The position numbers and the translations under genes were made by a program. The notes under the pieces are model-generated. The model worked only from the letters and a program-made list of their open reading frames with translations. It was not told the origin of the DNA and made no database searches. From Maridesulfovibrio sp050916235 (lineage in GTDB: Bacteria > Desulfobacterota > Desulfovibrionia > Desulfovibrionales > Desulfovibrionaceae), in the NCBI RefSeq assembly GCF_050916235.1, contig NZ_CP104854.1, forward strand, positions 4,203,773 through 4,267,772: a stretch of 64,000 bases of DNA. Direction: 5' to 3'. Positions 19,727-27,281 of the stretch are shown piece by piece (within the stretch, counting starts at the first letter, position 1; the number at the start of each line of letters is the position of its first letter).

Positions 19727-20036
19727 CGTCACCTGCTCCTGCGTCGAATCCGTCCTCGAAGCTTCCGCCGGCATCAATGCCCAGCTTCACAAGCTGCAAT
19801 TCAATGGATTTATTCTTTCCACCAGGTTGGGCACCGGCACTGCACACAAAAGCTTTGGCTTCCAGCTTCACAGTGGATCCAACCTTCATGTCCTTAGGCT
19901 TCAAGCCAAGCTTTGATACGGATTCATCATGAAGGGTTATCCGCAGCCCCCACGGGAATTCATCCTGTGCAGACTCAATCGCCGCCTCTTCCTTCCTTTT
20001 TTTTTCCGGCTTAAGCCGCATATCTGTCAGCTTCAT
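19716..20036 (-). CDS. Small capsid-associated protein (capsid-staple-like)
   Basis: 106 residues beginning MKLTDMRLKPEKK, then FPWGLRITLHDESVSKLGL and a beta-strand region, ending acidic (DAGAGDDED). Proteins with this MKLTD start and a Y/F-P-x-G-L strand lie between portal and scaffold genes in many tailed phages and have been annotated as capsid staple proteins. The start overlaps the portal stop region by 26 nt. Confidence 0.6.
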   Translation of the reverse strand: MKLTDMRLKPEKKRKEEAAIESAQDEFPWGLRITLHDESVSKLGLKPKDMKVGSTVKLEAKAFVCSAGAQPGGKNKSIELQLVKLGIDAGGSFEDGFDAGAGDDED

Positions 20037-21927
20037 GCTGACCTCCCTGTTCCGGCATCAATGCGCCGGTCTGTTGCTGCAGCATGGACAGAAGTCCCTG
20101 CTGCACGTCCACCCCCCTTCCTTCCAGCTCTTCAACCAGTGCCTGAACATTTGCCTTTGCCGATTCCATGAGCTGTTCCCGGTCCCAGCTTTCCTTTTCC
20201 CTAGCCGAACGCAGAACACCTTCAGGCAGTTCAAGGTTCTTGCTGATCTCCCTGAGGAGCTTTTCGTCATCCACCCAGCCCGCAAAACGAGGATTGTCTG
20301 TGATGGCCAGAATGGTCTGCATGCGTTCGAGCTGGACTTCCTTGGCCATGAGCACCGAGGTTCCGGTGGCGATGATCTCGAAATCGCCCTTGATGTCGGC
20401 GCGGGTGTTGAACTGCATGTTCCAGAAATACATACGCCTGAAGAACGGACGGGTTATGTTCTCATCAAAGGATTTGACCAGATCCTTCAGAATCTGGTGC
20501 GCGGCCCCGATGAGCATGGACAGACCGCGGGCGGTCTTGCCGGCCCCGCGCATCTGGGATCCGTCTCCGCCCATGAAGCGGGGCACGGACATATCGTCCA
20601 CCATGTCGTTGAAGACCCGCACCAGAGCCAGTAGTTCGTTGGTGTAGGAAGGGATGGAGAAAAATTTGAGGGCCTTGTTCATGTCCTCCACGGACCTGAA
20701 CGGCCAGAACTTGAAGGCGTAGATGTCGCGCGGATCCTCGCTGTCCTCGAACGCGCTCATATTGGCCGCAACCTGTGGACCGCACGAGACTGCGGCGTTA
20801 TCCAGCAGCATGCGCATGGACGAGTTCAGGGCCTTCTGCGGATGCCGCAGCAGTGTGGCCAGCCCGTCTCCCCAGATGGAATCCTCGTCCTTCACGAAGT
20901 AGTCGAACTGGTAGGGAATGGTCGCGCCCTCAAGGGGATTGATGACCGCCTTGATAACCTTGTCACCCAGCATCCAGACGTTGGCCGGGAAGATGTCCGC
21001 CCGGCCTTCCTCGGGGATCTCGATGCCGACGCTTGAAAGCTGCTCACCGGTCAGGGTTCCCCAGAACTCGTAGACCCGGTAACGCTTCTCCATCCTGCGC
21101 GACTCGCCGCTGACCTTCTGCTGCAGCTTCAGCCCGGCATATGAATCGACATCACCGTCCTTGTTGTCGCGCAGGTACTGCCTGATCACATCCTCCTTGA
21201 AACCGGGATAGGTGAGCAGATCCAGAACCTGCTGCCGATTGTAGATGTGGTCCTGAAACATGTATTCGCAGCCGGCCAGATCCGTAGCGTTGGGATCCGG
21301 GTAGGCATTCCAGACAGAAACATCCTCAAAGAACGGCCGCAGCTCCGTTATCTGGGACTTCTGGAGCGTCCAGCGGCCTTCCCCATCAATGACATACGAA
21401 TCGCGGAACTCCTCGCGCACCAGCGGCCCCTTGAGGATGCCGGTTCCGTACTTCAGTTTCTGCTCCATGACCGACTTGCAGGCCGAGCGGTAGGACCTGC
21501 GCCCTTCACCGCCCACCAGCTGGTCGGCGATCTCGCTGCCCATGGCCTCGCACGATTCCTTGGCCTTCTTTTCAATCAGCCCCTCAAGGTCTTCCGGTGC
21601 AAGCTGCTGCCCCTGCGCCATTGCCTGCCGGGTATAGAACTCCAGCACCGAAGGATGCAGTTCCGGACGAGGTGAAGGCTTGAGATCCCAGTTGCGTTCG
21701 CCGGATGCCGGGAAAAGGAAGTCCATCACCTGCGTGAGCACGGTGTTCATCTTCACCCGGGTGGCCGGCACGTACATCTTGGACCGCTTGATCTTCTTCA
21801 GTTCGTCCTGCTCGTACTCGCTCTTCACCTGCAGGTAGTCCTTCATCCAGATTTCTTCCCTGGACGAACGGGCCGACTCCGCTTCGGTAAAAAGCTTCTT
21901 TATGAAGACACCTAGGTCCTGACTCAT
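20011..21927 (-). CDS. Portal protein, P22-like
   Basis: The start at 21927 (MSQDLGVFIKK) forms ATGA with the previous stop. 638 residues. Early helical region with DYLQVKSEYEQDELKK and RSKMYVPATRVKMNTV; then a wing region (LRPFFEDVSVWNAYPDPNA), the clip/stem region, and a C-terminal Gln-rich barrel-like tail (VQQGLLSMLQQQTGALMPEQ). This matches P22-type portals, which form the DNA channel at one capsid vertex. It pairs with the large terminase at 30.3 kb. Confidence 0.85.
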   Translation of the reverse strand: MSQDLGVFIKKLFTEAESARSSREEIWMKDYLQVKSEYEQDELKKIKRSKMYVPATRVKMNTVLTQVMDFLFPASGERNWDLKPSPRPELHPSVLEFYTRQAMAQGQQLAPEDLEGLIEKKAKESCEAMGSEIADQLVGGEGRRSYRSACKSVMEQKLKYGTGILKGPLVREEFRDSYVIDGEGRWTLQKSQITELRPFFEDVSVWNAYPDPNATDLAGCEYMFQDHIYNRQQVLDLLTYPGFKEDVIRQYLRDNKDGDVDSYAGLKLQQKVSGESRRMEKRYRVYEFWGTLTGEQLSSVGIEIPEEGRADIFPANVWMLGDKVIKAVINPLEGATIPYQFDYFVKDEDSIWGDGLATLLRHPQKALNSSMRMLLDNAAVSCGPQVAANMSAFEDSEDPRDIYAFKFWPFRSVEDMNKALKFFSIPSYTNELLALVRVFNDMVDDMSVPRFMGGDGSQMRGAGKTARGLSMLIGAAHQILKDLVKSFDENITRPFFRRMYFWNMQFNTRADIKGDFEIIATGTSVLMAKEVQLERMQTILAITDNPRFAGWVDDEKLLREISKNLELPEGVLRSAREKESWDREQLMESAKANVQALVEELEGRGVDVQQGLLSMLQQQTGALMPEQGGQHEADRYAA

Positions 21928-22511
21928 GCAGCCGCCCTGCCCGCATTGCGAGGTCTGGATGAGAACCACCAGCCCACGGCGGAGCTGGACATAAAAACGG
22001 TATTGGTGACGATGTACCGGACCATTTCATTGGCCGTGTTCGCATCGACCAGCACATTGGTCTGGGCCAGATAGCCGGTGAAATGCTGGTAGGTTGACCA
22101 GGTGATCCAGCACAGGAACACGGTCATGGTCGGCCGGGTGATGCCCCGGATTGCATCGGCCACCACAAGCAGGAAGTCGGCCCAGCACTTTTCCTTGCCC
22201 CGCGAATAGGTCGCGGCGTCATGCAGGAGCGAAGCCTGATAGTTCTGGCCGTCGATAAGAGTCTCGGTCATGGCCCGATTTTCCCGGGCCTGCTGGACCT
22301 TCACATCACCTTCGGCCCGTAGCCGCTCGATTTCCTTGTCGGCCATGAGCATTTCCTGCTCGTGCTGAAGCTGCAGGGTCTTGCGCTTCTGCCATTCACC
22401 GATCCAGTTGGAAATTCCACCGAAAATGTTCTGGGCAATGGTCGCGATTCCTCCGGTACCGATACCGAGCAGCGAAGAGCCCACCAGATCAAACAGACCA
22501 GCATCAGCCAT
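21924..22511 (-). CDS. Membrane protein, possible holin (3-TM type)
   Basis: The start at 22511 (MADAGLFDLV) follows GGAGG by 7 nt. 195 residues: an N-terminal hydrophobic Gly-rich stretch, a charged coiled-coil middle (QLQHEQEMLMADKEIERLRAEG), then two strong membrane segments (ITRPTMTVFLCWITWSTY and YIVTNTVFMSSSAVGWWF). The layout resembles holins of the three-TM family found in phages and gene-transfer agents. Its place beside DUF5675 and another membrane protein suggests a lysis cassette. Confidence 0.6.
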   Translation of the reverse strand: MADAGLFDLVGSSLLGIGTGGIATIAQNIFGGISNWIGEWQKRKTLQLQHEQEMLMADKEIERLRAEGDVKVQQARENRAMTETLIDGQNYQASLLHDAATYSRGKEKCWADFLLVVADAIRGITRPTMTVFLCWITWSTYQHFTGYLAQTNVLVDANTANEMVRYIVTNTVFMSSSAVGWWFSSRPRNAGRAAA

Positions 22512-22513
22512 GA

Positions 22514-22954
22514 TCAAGCCTCCCTGATGTCGAGCAGCAGTTCCCGGCCGAGCGCGGCGTTCAGGAACCTGCGAAATGTTGGTTTGGAATTGCCCACGGC
22601 CTGCTGGCCCCAGATCTCGCAGAGCACGGAGCCGAGAAGCACGCAACCCAGCGAGTTGGAGCGGTAGCCGAGGGTTTTATCGCCAGCCACGTTGCCCCAG
22701 TGGATCTGTACGGCACTGCGGCCCGGCACATTGCGGAACTGGTAGACGAAGCTGTTCCAGTGATCGGACCAACGGCGGAAAAGGGAGTAAGTGCCGACCG
22801 GAATGCAGGAGACAGAGTTCTGATTCTCCCGCCAGGGCAGCTCTATGCTGAAGCACTGGAAGTCCACTTCGGGAATGGTCAGCACGCCGATGGTGCCCTG
22901 ATCAGTGTACGGACGGCGCAGAAGGGTTGCAGCAAGCGGTGGAAGCGGTTTCAT
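22514..22954 (-). CDS. DUF5675 family protein, probable lysis-cassette enzyme
   Basis: The start at 22954 (MKPLPPLAATLL) overlaps the upstream stop as TGATG. 146 residues with the DUF5675 pattern: a Cys-Phe-Ser-Ile-Glu strand, ENQNSVSCIPVGTY, VPGRSAVQIHWGN and a SLGCVLLG turn. The fold is thought related to L,D-transpeptidase/peptidase-like proteins in lysis regions, but its activity is not established. No classical lysozyme or amidase is seen in the window. Confidence 0.75.
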   Translation of the reverse strand: MKPLPPLAATLLRRPYTDQGTIGVLTIPEVDFQCFSIELPWRENQNSVSCIPVGTYSLFRRWSDHWNSFVYQFRNVPGRSAVQIHWGNVAGDKTLGYRSNSLGCVLLGSVLCEIWGQQAVGNSKPTFRRFLNAALGRELLLDIREA

Positions 22955-23322
22955 CACTTCACCACCCTGGTGAAATGTTCCCAGATGGCCATGCCGACAA
23001 ATCCGATTCCACCAGTGGCCAACATCTTGAATACCATGCACCAGAAAGCACGGCGGCCCTCGAGCATGACGCCCACGGCCTTGTGGTGGTCGCGCATCTT
23101 CTCGATGCCCTTGGCGTGTTCGCCGTCACCGATGTCGCGCACCATGCCCATGAAATGGCCGACCGCCTTGGCAGCTTCCGGCTCCAGCTTGCAGGAACCG
23201 TTGCCGGTCTGCTGCAGGCCGATGGCAATGCCCTCTGCTACAGCGGCAGTAATTTCTTTCCGAAGTTGCGGATCAAGAACCGATTCACCCACAGCAGACT
23301 CCCTGATGGCCGTCCGCACCAT
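22954..23322 (-). CDS. Small phage membrane protein
   Basis: 122 residues. A polar helical N-terminal part (HAKGIEKMRDHHKAVGVMLEG) is followed by one hydrophobic segment near the C-terminus (AFWCMVFKMLATGGIGFVGMAI). It could be a second holin or a regulator of lysis; the sequence does not say. First gene of the visible late structural run; the ribosome site is weak, so it may be read through from farther upstream. Confidence 0.6.
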   Translation of the reverse strand: MVRTAIRESAVGESVLDPQLRKEITAAVAEGIAIGLQQTGNGSCKLEPEAAKAVGHFMGMVRDIGDGEHAKGIEKMRDHHKAVGVMLEGRRAFWCMVFKMLATGGIGFVGMAIWEHFTRVVK

Positions 23323-23460
23323 TGCCGAAAGGCACGGACGACCGGCGAGGTTATAAAGGCGAAAACAAGGCCTCCATACTTACGGGAATCTGTAACACGG
23401 GGTTTTCAGGAGAGGACGCGGGAGATCGTCCCAGATCGGCTGAGATCAGTGGAGAGGGGG

Positions 23461-23489
23461 TTGACAGGGGTTACCAGCTTTAACATATT
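23461..23489 (+). promoter_or_regulatory. Sigma70-like promoter for the HEPN gene
   Basis: TTGACA at 23461-23466, a 17-nt spacer, then CATATT at 23484-23489, facing the HEPN gene 34 nt away. It starts the AT-rich cargo region and gives the gene its own promoter, independent of the minus-strand late operon. Confidence 0.6.
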
Positions 23490-23522
23490 TTAAAATATAA
23501 ACACCGGGGAAGTAGATAGAAT

Positions 23523-24707
23523 ATGCAGAACACCATTATCGAAAAAATTGACTTGGACAAAACTCAGGCCAACACTTTTCTTAGAGCACTATGGGCAGAA
23601 TTTAGGAATAATTTTGAGCAGGTCGGGTGGCAATATATAGGGTTCAGGTATCCAAGCAGCACAAAAGTTTTAATAGGACTTATGTCATTAAGGCGCGGTC
23701 TAACACTTCAGCTTGAATTTGATTACAAAAACAAAGGGGGAATTAACAATATATATATCACACCAAAAGAAGCAGACGAGAACTACTCAGAGGACTCCAT
23801 AATTAAATGTATTAAAAATGCTTTAAAAAAAGGCCACAATCAGGGTTTTAGTACCTTCAATTTTTCAAGTACAATTAAAGTTAAATACCCAGAGACAAGA
23901 CTAAGATGGAGTAACAAGGGACCCATTATACACCCTTACGCAGGCAAAAATTTCACCTTATTTTCTGACAACGATCACATAACTCTTAATAGCAAACAAC
24001 TAGGATTCGACTTAATAGACGCGGAAGACAACGCTTCTGAAAAAGTCCTAGCAGCATGTGACTTCCTTTCCACATGTTTAAACACACACATACGAAGAAC
24101 AAATTACGTTGAAAAAAAACTAAAAATTACGCCAAATTACAATCATATAGTATATGAAGACAAAGAATGGATTGACGGTGAACCATACATTAACAATTCT
24201 TACGGACTTCTTAAAGAACAAATTAATATAATAGATAAAATTTTATCTTCAGAAATAAATACAAACTCACCATTAATAAAGTCATGCACTCACTTCAACA
24301 ATGCTCTTTCAATTAGAGCAGACCAAATAGACTATAGCTACGACGAAATCATTTGTGTTTTATTGATTAGTTCAATCGAAACACTATGTGAAGAATACGA
24401 GTGGGACACAACAACATGCCCAGTGTGTAAACAGGTAAAATACTCAATAAAGAAAAAAGTAAAAACTCTCACTGAAAAGATCCTTGGCCCGGCGGCTTCA
24501 ATACATATATCTGAACTTTATGACATGAGATCTAAATCGTTACACTGTGGGCATATGATCAGCAAAAAAAACTCCTCAAAAATAATACCACTCATAGATG
24601 CATCACAAAATAACTGCATGAAACCCATGAGAGCAAGTTTTACAAACCTGATTGAATTTACAAGTTATTTAATTCGACAGGTAGCGATCGAACAATATGA
24701 TACTTAG
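23523..24707 (+). CDS. HEPN-domain protein with zinc-binding-like CxxC, candidate phage-defence cargo
   Basis: 394 residues, AT-rich codons unlike the late genes. The C-terminal third reads as an ApeA/RiboL-type HEPN domain: a helix with LLISSIETLCEEYEW, CPVC (C299, C302), and RSKSLH (R336-H341), which fits the HEPN R-x4-H ribonuclease motif, followed at once by CGH, a possible second half of a zinc site. The N-terminal part is beta-rich (TLQLEFDYKNKGG, IYITPKEAD) and could be the sensor. HEPN proteins of this shape often act in abortive anti-phage defence by cutting RNA. The gene has its own promoter and is opposite in strand to the late operon, as usual for a moron. Confidence 0.75.
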   Translation: MQNTIIEKIDLDKTQANTFLRALWAEFRNNFEQVGWQYIGFRYPSSTKVLIGLMSLRRGLTLQLEFDYKNKGGINNIYITPKEADENYSEDSIIKCIKNALKKGHNQGFSTFNFSSTIKVKYPETRLRWSNKGPIIHPYAGKNFTLFSDNDHITLNSKQLGFDLIDAEDNASEKVLAACDFLSTCLNTHIRRTNYVEKKLKITPNYNHIVYEDKEWIDGEPYINNSYGLLKEQINIIDKILSSEINTNSPLIKSCTHFNNALSIRADQIDYSYDEIICVLLISSIETLCEEYEWDTTTCPVCKQVKYSIKKKVKTLTEKILGPAASIHISELYDMRSKSLHCGHMISKKNSSKIIPLIDASQNNCMKPMRASFTNLIEFTSYLIRQVAIEQYDT

Positions 24708-24708
24708 T

Positions 24709-24740
24709 AAAAAGCACCCCGCCAAACAAGCGGGGTGCTT
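24709..24740 (-). terminator. Hairpin terminator, copy 1 of a duplicated terminator
   Basis: Stem AAGCACCCCGC / GCGGGGTGCTT (24712-24722 with 24730-24740), with the A-run on the plus strand giving a T-tract on the minus strand. It ends the HEPN gene from one side and can stop minus transcripts from the other. The following 24 nt, read on minus, resemble the last codons of the antirepressor gene, so this copy is probably a leftover of that gene end. Confidence 0.75.
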
Positions 24741-24814
24741 CATTTCAAAACCTACTTCCCAGCCTTCAACCAAACTTCATTGACCAACAACCAAAATATG
24801 GTTACAAATAAATC

Positions 24815-25111
24815 ATGAACTGGACAGTTAAACTTTCTACCAAGCTTCAGAAAAAAACCCTGAAACTTCCCAAAGCGATACAGGAATCCTTTTTCCTGCT
24901 GGGTAAGGACTTACAGGCTGACGGGCCGGAGCAACGAAGCTGGCCTAATTATGGCAAGCTGAAAGGAACCAAGGACGTTTATCACTGTCACCTGAACAAG
25001 GGTAAGCCCCGGTATGTTGTTGTCTGGAAAGTCACAGATGACGATATTCAAATCATGGAGATTAAATATGTTGGAACTCACGAGAAGGTCAATTACCGAG
25101 AATTCAGCTGA
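24815..25111 (+). CDS. RelE/HigB-type toxin
   Basis: 98 residues, the usual length for the RelE/HigB family. It has a basic N-terminal helix (STKLQKKTLKLP) and the beta-core KLKGTKDVYHCHLNKGKPRYVVVWKV ending in IKYVGTHEKV. Such proteins cleave mRNA on the ribosome. It is followed by and overlaps (44 nt) an XRE antitoxin, the toxin-first HigBA order. The ribosome site is poor, which would keep toxin output low. Confidence 0.8.
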   Translation: MNWTVKLSTKLQKKTLKLPKAIQESFFLLGKDLQADGPEQRSWPNYGKLKGTKDVYHCHLNKGKPRYVVVWKVTDDDIQIMEIKYVGTHEKVNYREFS

Positions 25112-25442
25112 GTTGTGCCTGAAGGTTCCGGCAAAGGACGCTAACGCAATTGCTGAAGCATTCATGCAGTTCCTGAAGCTGGCAAAGTATGACGTGCGCG
25201 AGATCAACGATGAAGGCGAAGAGCTTATTGATTTCAACGATGCCTTTCCCGAACCGACTCCCCCCCAACTGCTGCGCGGAGCCAGAACCCGCGAAGGTCT
25301 GACTCAGGCAGAACTTGCGGATGCACTCGGTATTCATAAGAACAATGTTTCCGAGATGGAACGAGGGGTGCGGAACATCAGCGTGGATATGGCCAAGCGA
25401 TTGGCTGATGTGTTGAACACTTCTTACAAGCACTTTCTATAG
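25068..25442 (+). CDS. XRE-family antitoxin
   Basis: The start at 25068 (MLELTRRS) follows GGAG; the longer frame lies inside the toxin. 124 residues: an N-terminal segment that would bind the toxin, a linker with FPEPTPPQLLRG, then an XRE helix-turn-helix (TREGLTQAELADALGIHKNNVSEMERG) typical of HigA. It should neutralise the upstream toxin and repress the operon. Overlap with the toxin supports co-expression. Confidence 0.82.
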   Translation: MLELTRRSITENSAELCLKVPAKDANAIAEAFMQFLKLAKYDVREINDEGEELIDFNDAFPEPTPPQLLRGARTREGLTQAELADALGIHKNNVSEMERGVRNISVDMAKRLADVLNTSYKHFL

Positions 25443-25455
25443 ATTGGAGAACAGG

Positions 25456-25929
25456 GTGGATACCTCAAAATCTCGTTCAATGCGGATCCTTACAAACCCA
25501 AAACAGGTTTTCCATCAATTAGAAGAATTAATACAGGAATGGTACAACTGGCAAAAGCATGTAGCACAAATTCACGATCACGACTATGACCCAAACACAC
25601 AGTCTAAAGTATGTGCTGACGGCGAAGAAAACATGTATAAACATGAAGTTCTACAAGAGAAAACTCTAACCTTCCTAGACAATAACGTTGATAACCATGG
25701 ATTCATTGTCGGCATAGACAATACAAAATGTGATAGAGACGACTTACGACTTGCAATCCGAGTCAAACACCGTATCCAAGACTTAGAAATAATTAAGGCT
25801 AGACTGATTTATGCCAAAGTCCCAGAGTCTTTTTGGAAAGAAAGGGCAAAAGATCTTTTCACAAAAATTACAAATAATCCTGACAAGACCATAGAACTGC
25901 TTACAGAAGCACTAAAACATACACCTTAA
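25456..25929 (+). CDS. Uncharacterised protein next to the toxin-antitoxin pair
   Basis: GTG at 25456 is preferred to TTG at 25444 because GGAG lies 6 nt before it. 157 residues, charged and helical (QLEELIQEWYNWQKHV, HRIQDLEIIKARLIYAKV), with one possible acidic/His cluster (HDHDYD). AT-rich like the HEPN gene. It starts 13 nt after the antitoxin stop and ends before the second copy of the duplicated terminator, so it is probably a third member of the cassette. I do not recognise it. Confidence 0.6.
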   Translation: MDTSKSRSMRILTNPKQVFHQLEELIQEWYNWQKHVAQIHDHDYDPNTQSKVCADGEENMYKHEVLQEKTLTFLDNNVDNHGFIVGIDNTKCDRDDLRLAIRVKHRIQDLEIIKARLIYAKVPESFWKERAKDLFTKITNNPDKTIELLTEALKHTP

Positions 25930-25943
25930 CCATCCCCTCAAAA

Positions 25944-25972
25944 AAGCACCCCGCCAACCAAGCGGGGTGCTT
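25944..25972 (-). terminator. Hairpin terminator, copy 2 (antirepressor operon)
   Basis: Same stem as the copy at 24712-24740 (one loop base differs), with a six-T run on the minus strand; it ends the antirepressor operon and also lies at the end of the plus-strand cassette. The following CTACTTCCC is the antirepressor gene end, which copy 1 repeats. Confidence 0.8.
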
Positions 25973-25983
25973 CATTTCAAATC

Positions 25984-26673
25984 CTACTTCCCGATTCCCT
26001 TCGCCTTGCCCCAGCGCGCCTGAGCGGCCTTGCGACCTGCTTCAGACCTGCGCAGTGCGGCTTCCTGCTCTTCGGGTGATTTAATCTCCCCGGACTTGCC
26101 GACAAGGATCTCAATCTGCGTGGTCAGGTAGCGTTGCACGTGATCCGCTTCGGCCCTGGATAAATCCTTGAGCGCGGAGGTCGGTTCCTTGCCCAGAAAG
26201 GACATGATCCGGCCGATGCTGTTATCCAGCACCTCGTGTTCTTTCCACGCTTCCCTTTCTTTGAGCAGCACACCCCACTTGGCAAGCAGGGCGTAGAGGG
26301 AATCATACTCATCAATGGTCAGCGGCGCGGACTGGTCAGCCCCCTGCCCCATTGCGTAGCACCCCGTTTTCCTCAAGCTGGGTATCACTTCCGAGGTGAT
26401 CCACTTGCGGAACTTCTTTGCTTCCGGCTTGCGGCTCCTGAAAATCAGCGAGTACAGTCCGGACTCGGAGATCAAAGACAACGTACGGACCTGATCCGTA
26501 TATTGTACGGAGCAGGTATCCCTCTCATCCTCATCTAATGTTTTTGATAGATTACTCGTGTCTAGACCAAGCACATGACACGCGTCCTTTGCGACGAACC
26601 AAGGGTTGCCGTCACCGCCCTGATGGACTCTGACAACCGTATCGCCGAAATCGAAAGGAATAACTTCAGACAT
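25984..26673 (-). CDS. Bro-N family antirepressor
   Basis: The start at ATG 26673 follows GGAGG by 7 nt. 229 residues. The N-terminal about 110 form the Bro-N domain (WFVAKDACHVLGLD, SLISESGLYSLIFRSRKPEAKKFRKWITSEV), which binds DNA or repressor in many phages and typically relieves repression. The C-terminal part is helical, ending basic (RKAAQARWGKAKGIGK). It overlaps the 79-residue upstream gene by 8 nt and lies behind a structured leader RNA, which may control it. Confidence 0.85.
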   Translation of the reverse strand: MSEVIPFDFGDTVVRVHQGGDGNPWFVAKDACHVLGLDTSNLSKTLDEDERDTCSVQYTDQVRTLSLISESGLYSLIFRSRKPEAKKFRKWITSEVIPSLRKTGCYAMGQGADQSAPLTIDEYDSLYALLAKWGVLLKEREAWKEHEVLDNSIGRIMSFLGKEPTSALKDLSRAEADHVQRYLTTQIEILVGKSGEIKSPEEQEAALRRSEAGRKAAQARWGKAKGIGK

Positions 26674-26905
26674 CACTTACCTCCTTACTACGAAAGGTAG
26701 AATGATCCAGAGTGTTGACCAACCCGTCTAAGCGATCCGTCAGTACTTCCAGCAACGACAGCTGGCCCGGTAGGACTTGACCGCCTCCTTGATGGGTTTC
26801 GAGAAAAGTGTGGTGCAGCAGCAGTCTAGTAAGCTCCTGAATGTCCAGAGCCTTATTGTAGGTCTCCACAAGATAACTTTCAGGAATGGTGAGAGTTTTC
26901 GGCAT
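26666..26905 (-). CDS. Small protein upstream of the antirepressor
   Basis: 79 residues, strong AGGAGG Shine-Dalgarno upstream. Helical, with ESYLVETYNKALDIQELTRLLLHHTFLE. The gene overlaps the antirepressor start, so they are co-translated. No family recognised; it may help control the antirepressor. Confidence 0.6.
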   Translation of the reverse strand: MPKTLTIPESYLVETYNKALDIQELTRLLLHHTFLETHQGGGQVLPGQLSLLEVLTDRLDGLVNTLDHSTFRSKEVSDV

Positions 26906-26940
26906 GATGCCTCCTAGGGTTGTGTCTGGTGGGCTTTTTC

Positions 26941-27172
26941 AAAAATAAAAAAGCCGGGAGCTAGACACCGTCCCTAGAACGGCGAGAGGATTTCCCCCGA
27001 AGGGTATTCTATAGCCTCTGCACTCCCGGCAAATATATTGGCGAAATTGGAATGGAATAAAGCAGTGCCTGCAAGTGCAGAAAATCTCAGACCTTCTGAT
27101 CTCAGGACACAAAAAAACCGCCAACTATCGGGAGCGGAAACCGCTAGGGAACAAAGGTGTGTCTAGCACCTA
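26941..27172 (-). ncRNA. Structured leader/attenuator-like RNA of the antirepressor operon
   Basis: Read on minus from a probable start near 27172. A closing stem GCCGGGAG/CTCCCGGC (27023-27030 with 26953-26960) holds two inner hairpins (AGAGG/CCTCT with a CGAA-type cap, and CCGT/ACGG) and is followed by TTTTTTATTTTT, so it can act as a terminator. Separately, the 5' end carries GTGCTAGACAC and CCCTAG, which can pair with the reverse complement at 26960-26977. The two pairings interleave: they form a pseudoknot or exclude each other. That is the mark of a switch or attenuator, but the signal sensed is unknown. Confidence 0.55.
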
Positions 27173-27178
27173 GGGGGG

Positions 27179-27207
27179 ATAAAGCCAGAAATGCGGGGTG
27201 GTGTCAA
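27179..27207 (-). promoter_or_regulatory. Promoter for the antirepressor leader RNA
   Basis: On minus: TTGACA (27207-27202), 17-nt spacer, CTTTAT (27184-27179). The -10 is weak (3 of 6). If used, the transcript begins about 5 nt before the first arm of the leader RNA. Confidence 0.4.
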
Positions 27208-27225
27208 GATGGGGGTTGTTGTTTT

Positions 27226-27234
27226 TGGTATAAT
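27226..27234 (+). promoter_or_regulatory. Extended -10 promoter for the pentapeptide-repeat pair
   Basis: TGGTATAAT on plus fits an extended -10 (TGnTATAAT). No convincing -35 is needed for this type. It sits 48 nt upstream of the first pentapeptide gene. Confidence 0.6.
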
Positions 27235-27281
27235 TGGGTAGATATGCGTGGTTTAATGAAATTATTTCGGGGGGATCACTG

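Noticed and set aside
26939..27124. 61-codon minus ORF across the leader RNA
   Set aside because: Overlaps a strong RNA structure and has no ribosome site.
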